Source: an uncultured Chloroflexota bacterium
GTDB taxonomy: Bacteria; Chloroflexota; Dehalococcoidia; UBA2247; RBG-13-53-26
Direction of reading: 5' to 3'
DNA: 7,334 nucleotides
NCBI GenBank assembly: GCA_937860285.1
Contig: CALMBS010000417.1
Span: 1-7,334, forward strand
A program made the position numbers and the translations under genes. Below, one piece after another: positions 4,868-7,334 of this stretch (within the stretch, counting starts at the first letter, position 1; every line of letters begins with the position of its first letter). The notes under the pieces were generated by a model. It was not told the DNA's origin, did not search any database, and worked only from the letters and a program-made list of their open reading frames with translations.

Positions 4868-6046
4868 CTAAGCCTTCCCCAGAATCATGACGCCCTGCAG
4901 CGCTCCGCAGACGCCGGTGAAACCGTGGGCCAGGGCCGTCTTGGCCCCGCGCACCTGCCGTTCGCCCGCCTCGCCCCGCAGCTGCAGCACCCCCTCGGCG
5001 ATGCGCGCCATGCCGGCCACCACGGTGGGGTTCCCCGCCAGCATGCCGCCCGAAGGATTGACCGGGAGCTTTCCGCCCAGCTGGGTAGTGCCGCTCTCGA
5101 TGAGCCGGCCGGCTTCTCCCCGGCCGCACAGCCCCAACCCCTCCATCCACAGCAGCTCCTGGTAGGAGTACTCCTCGGAGATCTCCGCCAGGCTCAGCTG
5201 CCTGTCGGGATCGGTGATGCCCGCCATGCTGTAGGCCTTCTTGGCCGCCTTGACCAGGGCGTCGCACTCCGCCAGGTCGCGGTCTCCCAGGTAGTGCGTC
5301 TCGTAGCAGTTCGACACGCCCTTGATCCAGATCGGCCTGGCGCAGAGCTTCTTGGCCTTCTTCTCGGTGGCCAGGATCATGGCGCAGGCGCCGTCCGAAG
5401 CCGGCTTCATGTCCAGCTGCCGGATGGGAGAGGCCAACACCTGCGATCCCAGGACGTCCGCCACCGTGACCGCGGGCGTCCCCTGCCCCAGAGGGTTCTT
5501 CAGGCCGTTGGCCCGGTTCTTGACCACCACCCTGGCGCACTGCTCCGCAGTAATGCCGTACTTGTACATGTAGCGCCGGGCCTGCATGGCCGCGCCGCTC
5601 AGGAAGTCGAGCCCCAGCACCCGCAGGAACACCGGGTCCAGGGCGGTGTTCTCGATGCCCCACTTGTCGGCCTGGGACTCCTTGCAGTGCGTGGCCACCA
5701 GGACCACGTCCTGATGCCCGGACATTATCCGGGCACAGGCGGTGAAGACCGCGTTCAGCGAGTCCTCCGCCACCTTGTCCTCGTCGCTGTGGTGGCCGCC
5801 GACGTAGCTCATCACGTTGCAGTTCGAAATGGTGCGGCCGTCCCAGTGGTCCTGGGAGCAGGTCACGCTGGCATCGATGCCGAAGTTCAAGGCGTCGCCG
5901 CCGGTGACATCCTTGGCGAACTTCAAGCCGGTCTCCTGCAGCACCTGCTTGACGGCCTCATATACCAGCTCGCCCTCGTTGACATCGGCCCTGTCAGCAC
6001 TGTATTTGGTCTGGGCCACCGCCACAATCCCCACTCGTTCACTCAT
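4868..6046 (-). CDS. Thiolase-like protein A (SCP2-type), catalytic residues replaced, 392 aa
   Basis: A second, clearly different thiolase-fold protein. Landmarks are VGIVAVAQTKYS at the N-terminus, AEISEEYSYQELLWMEGLGL around residue 290, NPSGG at 330-334, and LQLRGEAGERQV followed by the last beta segment. The nucleophile position, counted from the SG of IMSGHQD, is Ala93, not Cys. The GHP motif reads GNP, with Asn339 replacing His. The final region is FTGVCGALQG, where Cys380 is offset from the usual position. Tyr293 and Tyr295 lie near the site where the Ltp2 aldolase is known to use tyrosine, but I cannot prove equivalence. Start ATG 6046 has AAGGAGG (6052-6058) 5 nt upstream. Its stop is 14 nt before protein B, so A and B are probably co-translated and may form a heteromer with the DUF35 proteins. 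It lies 123 nt downstream of the acyl-CoA dehydrogenase. Confidence 0.92.
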   Translation of the reverse strand: MSERVGIVAVAQTKYSADRADVNEGELVYEAVKQVLQETGLKFAKDVTGGDALNFGIDASVTCSQDHWDGRTISNCNVMSYVGGHHSDEDKVAEDSLNAVFTACARIMSGHQDVVLVATHCKESQADKWGIENTALDPVFLRVLGLDFLSGAAMQARRYMYKYGITAEQCARVVVKNRANGLKNPLGQGTPAVTVADVLGSQVLASPIRQLDMKPASDGACAMILATEKKAKKLCARPIWIKGVSNCYETHYLGDRDLAECDALVKAAKKAYSMAGITDPDRQLSLAEISEEYSYQELLWMEGLGLCGRGEAGRLIESGTTQLGGKLPVNPSGGMLAGNPTVVAGMARIAEGVLQLRGEAGERQVRGAKTALAHGFTGVCGALQGVMILGKA

Positions 6047-6089
6047 ACAAGCCTCCTTCTGCTTTGTTCAACCTCATCTGCGGCACCGG

Positions 6090-6119
6090 GCCAGGCAGGG
6101 CGGATCGCCGGACCCTGGC
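6090..6119 (-). other. Structured leader between dehydrogenase and thiolase-like A
   Basis: GCCAGG (6090-6095) can pair with CCTGGC (6114-6119). Alternatively CAGGG (6096-6100) pairs with CCCTG (6113-6117) and encloses CGG-ATCG-CCG. The two pairings exclude each other, as in attenuator-like leaders, but the stems are short and no T-run follows. It lies in the 123-nt gap (6047-6169), which holds no gene and no convincing promoter on the - strand. Confidence 0.25.
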
Positions 6120-6169
6120 GCAGAATACGGCAGTCGGTACCCCTCTAGAGATGCTGATAGCCCCCCCGG

Positions 6170-7321
6170 TCAAGCCGTAAGGAGATCCTCGATTATCGCA
6201 GCTTCCGCCAGGCCCCGGTGCACGGGTGCCGGACCGAAGTTCAGCTCCATCGCCTTGGACCACCGGAAATGGTAATGGAGATCATAGTCCACGTCAAACC
6301 CTACTCCGCCGTGTATGTGGTGGGCCCCCGACACCACGCGCTGGCAGGCGTCGCTGGTCCAGGCCTTGGCCATGGACACTTCCTTCTCCGCCGGCAGCCC
6401 CTGGTCCAGGCGCCAGATGGCCTGGTAGCTCAGCCAGCGGGAGCTCTCCACGTCCGTGAGCATGTCCGCCAGGCGGTGCTGCACCGCCTGGAAGCTGCCT
6501 ATGGGGCGCTCGAACTGCATCCTGGTGGCGGAGTAGGCCGCCGTCAGCTCCAGGGCCTTGTGGGCCACGCCCACCATCTCGGCGCACTGCAGGGCGGTGG
6601 CCTTGAGCAGCGTGCTCTGCACCACCGGCCAGCCCAGGTCAAGGCCGCCCAGCAATTCGCCGGCGGCGCAGGGGACCTTGTCCAGGGCCACCTCGTACTG
6701 CCGGTCGGCGGCGATAGTGATGAGCGGGGTCAGCCCTACTCCGGCCGCCTTCCGGTCTATGATGAGAATGCTTATGCCTGATCCGGCATCGTCGGCCCGG
6801 CCCGTCCGGGCCACCACCAGCAGGTAGTCGGCGGTATGGGCATTCTGCACGAACAGCTTGGTGCCGGTGACGGCCAGCGAGCCGTCCTTGCGCCGCGAGG
6901 CGCGGGTGGAGATGTGCCGCGGCTGACCGTCGGTTTCCGGCTCGGCCACGGCCATGGTGAGCAGGACTTCTCCCTTGGCTACGCCGGTCAGCAGGCGCCT
7001 CTTCTGCTCATCGGAGCCGGCTGCCAGCAAAGGCAGCACCCCCATGACCACCGTGCTGAAGATCGGGCCCGGCGCAGTGGCCCGCCCCACCTCCTCCAGC
7101 AGCACCGCCAGGTCCAGCAGGCTTCCGCCCACCCCACCATATGCCTCCGGGAGTATCAACCCCAGCCAGCCTAGTTCGGCCATCTTCTTCCACATCTCGG
7201 GCGAATACCCGATCTCGCTGGCCTCGAGCTTCTTGACCGTCGCCTTGGGACACTCTGTTTCCAGGAAATGGCGCATTTCCTTCTTCAGTATCTCTTGTTC
7301 GGCGCTGAGAGAAAAATCCAT
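6170..7321 (-). CDS. Acyl-CoA dehydrogenase family protein, 383 aa
   Basis: This FAD flavoprotein would oxidise an acyl-CoA to the 2,3-enoyl-CoA and pass electrons to an electron-transfer flavoprotein. Family features in order are the N-terminal helical domain with LGWLGLILPEAYGGVGGS, the mid beta domain with TMAVAEPE and VTGTKLFVQNA, and the C-terminal helical domain with Arg267 in RMQFERPIGSFQAVQH and HIHGGVGF at 335-342. At the position where many members have the catalytic Glu (GFTWEHDL-type motif) this protein has Asp345 in GFDVDYDL. Its length is normal for the family. Start ATG 7321 has GAGG at 7331-7334, the last bases of the window, so the CDS is complete but its promoter is not visible. 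It is the first visible gene of the - strand operon. One-subunit and heteromeric (ChsE-like) forms exist, so a second subunit may lie upstream, outside the window. Confidence 0.95.
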   Translation of the reverse strand: MDFSLSAEQEILKKEMRHFLETECPKATVKKLEASEIGYSPEMWKKMAELGWLGLILPEAYGGVGGSLLDLAVLLEEVGRATAPGPIFSTVVMGVLPLLAAGSDEQKRRLLTGVAKGEVLLTMAVAEPETDGQPRHISTRASRRKDGSLAVTGTKLFVQNAHTADYLLVVARTGRADDAGSGISILIIDRKAAGVGLTPLITIAADRQYEVALDKVPCAAGELLGGLDLGWPVVQSTLLKATALQCAEMVGVAHKALELTAAYSATRMQFERPIGSFQAVQHRLADMLTDVESSRWLSYQAIWRLDQGLPAEKEVSMAKAWTSDACQRVVSGAHHIHGGVGFDVDYDLHYHFRWSKAMELNFGPAPVHRGLAEAAIIEDLLTA

Positions 7322-7334
7322 CTGCCTATACCTC

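Noticed and set aside
3633..4871. 412-aa + strand ORF antisense to thiolase-like B and DUF35-1
   Set aside because: The translation is low-complexity and rich in His, Arg, Gly and Leu, with no domain. It mirrors the codon bias of the real - strand genes, which carry clear family motifs.
4854..5663. 270-residue N-terminal extension of thiolase-like B
   Set aside because: It overlaps thiolase-like A out of frame and is Gly/Arg-rich low-complexity. ATG 4853 with its GGAGG site begins the normal thiolase N-terminus.
4925..6148. 407-aa + strand ORF antisense to thiolase-like A
   Set aside because: Shadow of the GC-rich coding strand; no domain, no ribosome binding site, and the opposite strand holds an unmistakable thiolase fold.
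1..7334. CRISPR array, insertion sequence or prophage
   Set aside because: No regularly spaced direct repeats with unique spacers, no transposase or integrase reading frame, and no terminal inverted repeats were seen. The only tandem repeat is the coding HEAT repeat.

Overview
The window looks like bacterial chromosome that is GC-rich by eye, with strong AGGAGG-type Shine-Dalgarno sites in front of nearly every gene. The gene mix is an acyl-CoA dehydrogenase, SCP2-type thiolase-like proteins with DUF35 partners, a crotonase, and small HEAT-repeat and zinc-finger proteins. This would suit an organism that degrades fatty acids, aromatics or other CoA-linked substrates, for example a Dehalococcoidia-like Chloroflexota or a similar sediment or groundwater lineage. 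That placement is a low-confidence inference; no phylogenetic marker is present beyond the 3' part of a tRNA.

Left part (1-1670, + strand). The window opens inside a tRNA whose visible anticodon is TTG (Gln). A TTGACA-N17-TAGACT promoter (141-169) precedes a 92-aa Trp-rich protein of unknown function (227-505). A gap with two small dyads (506-830) follows, then a 170-aa acidic HEAT-repeat protein (831-1343) and a 62-aa protein with C2H2 zinc-finger spacing (1402-1590). Two hairpins (1592-1613 and 1631-1668) close this side; the second can act as a terminator for both converging transcription units.

Right part (1739-7321, all - strand). Six genes form one apparent operon, in transcription order: acyl-CoA dehydrogenase (7321-6170), thiolase-like protein A (6046-4868), thiolase-like protein B (4853-3684), DUF35 protein 1 (3673-3185), DUF35 protein 2 (3173-2691) and enoyl-CoA hydratase/crotonase (2557-1739). 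The four central genes are 10-14 nt apart, with ribosome binding sites touching the preceding stop codon, so they are probably translated together and their products probably form a complex. The two ~120-130 nt gaps, after the dehydrogenase and before the crotonase, contain hairpins but no genes.

How they may work together. The dehydrogenase would make an enoyl-CoA, the crotonase would hydrate it to a 3-hydroxyacyl-CoA, and the thiolase-like/DUF35 proteins would cleave the C-C bond. Both thiolase-like proteins lack the usual catalytic Cys and the GHP His, and no 3-hydroxyacyl-CoA dehydrogenase is present in the window. This resembles the steroid side-chain (Ltp2/ChsH2) arrangement, where a thiolase-fold protein bound to a DUF35 domain performs a retro-aldol cleavage. 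The working idea is therefore an aldolytic acyl-CoA side-chain shortening module with duplicated thiolase-like and DUF35 subunits. The substrate cannot be read from the sequence.
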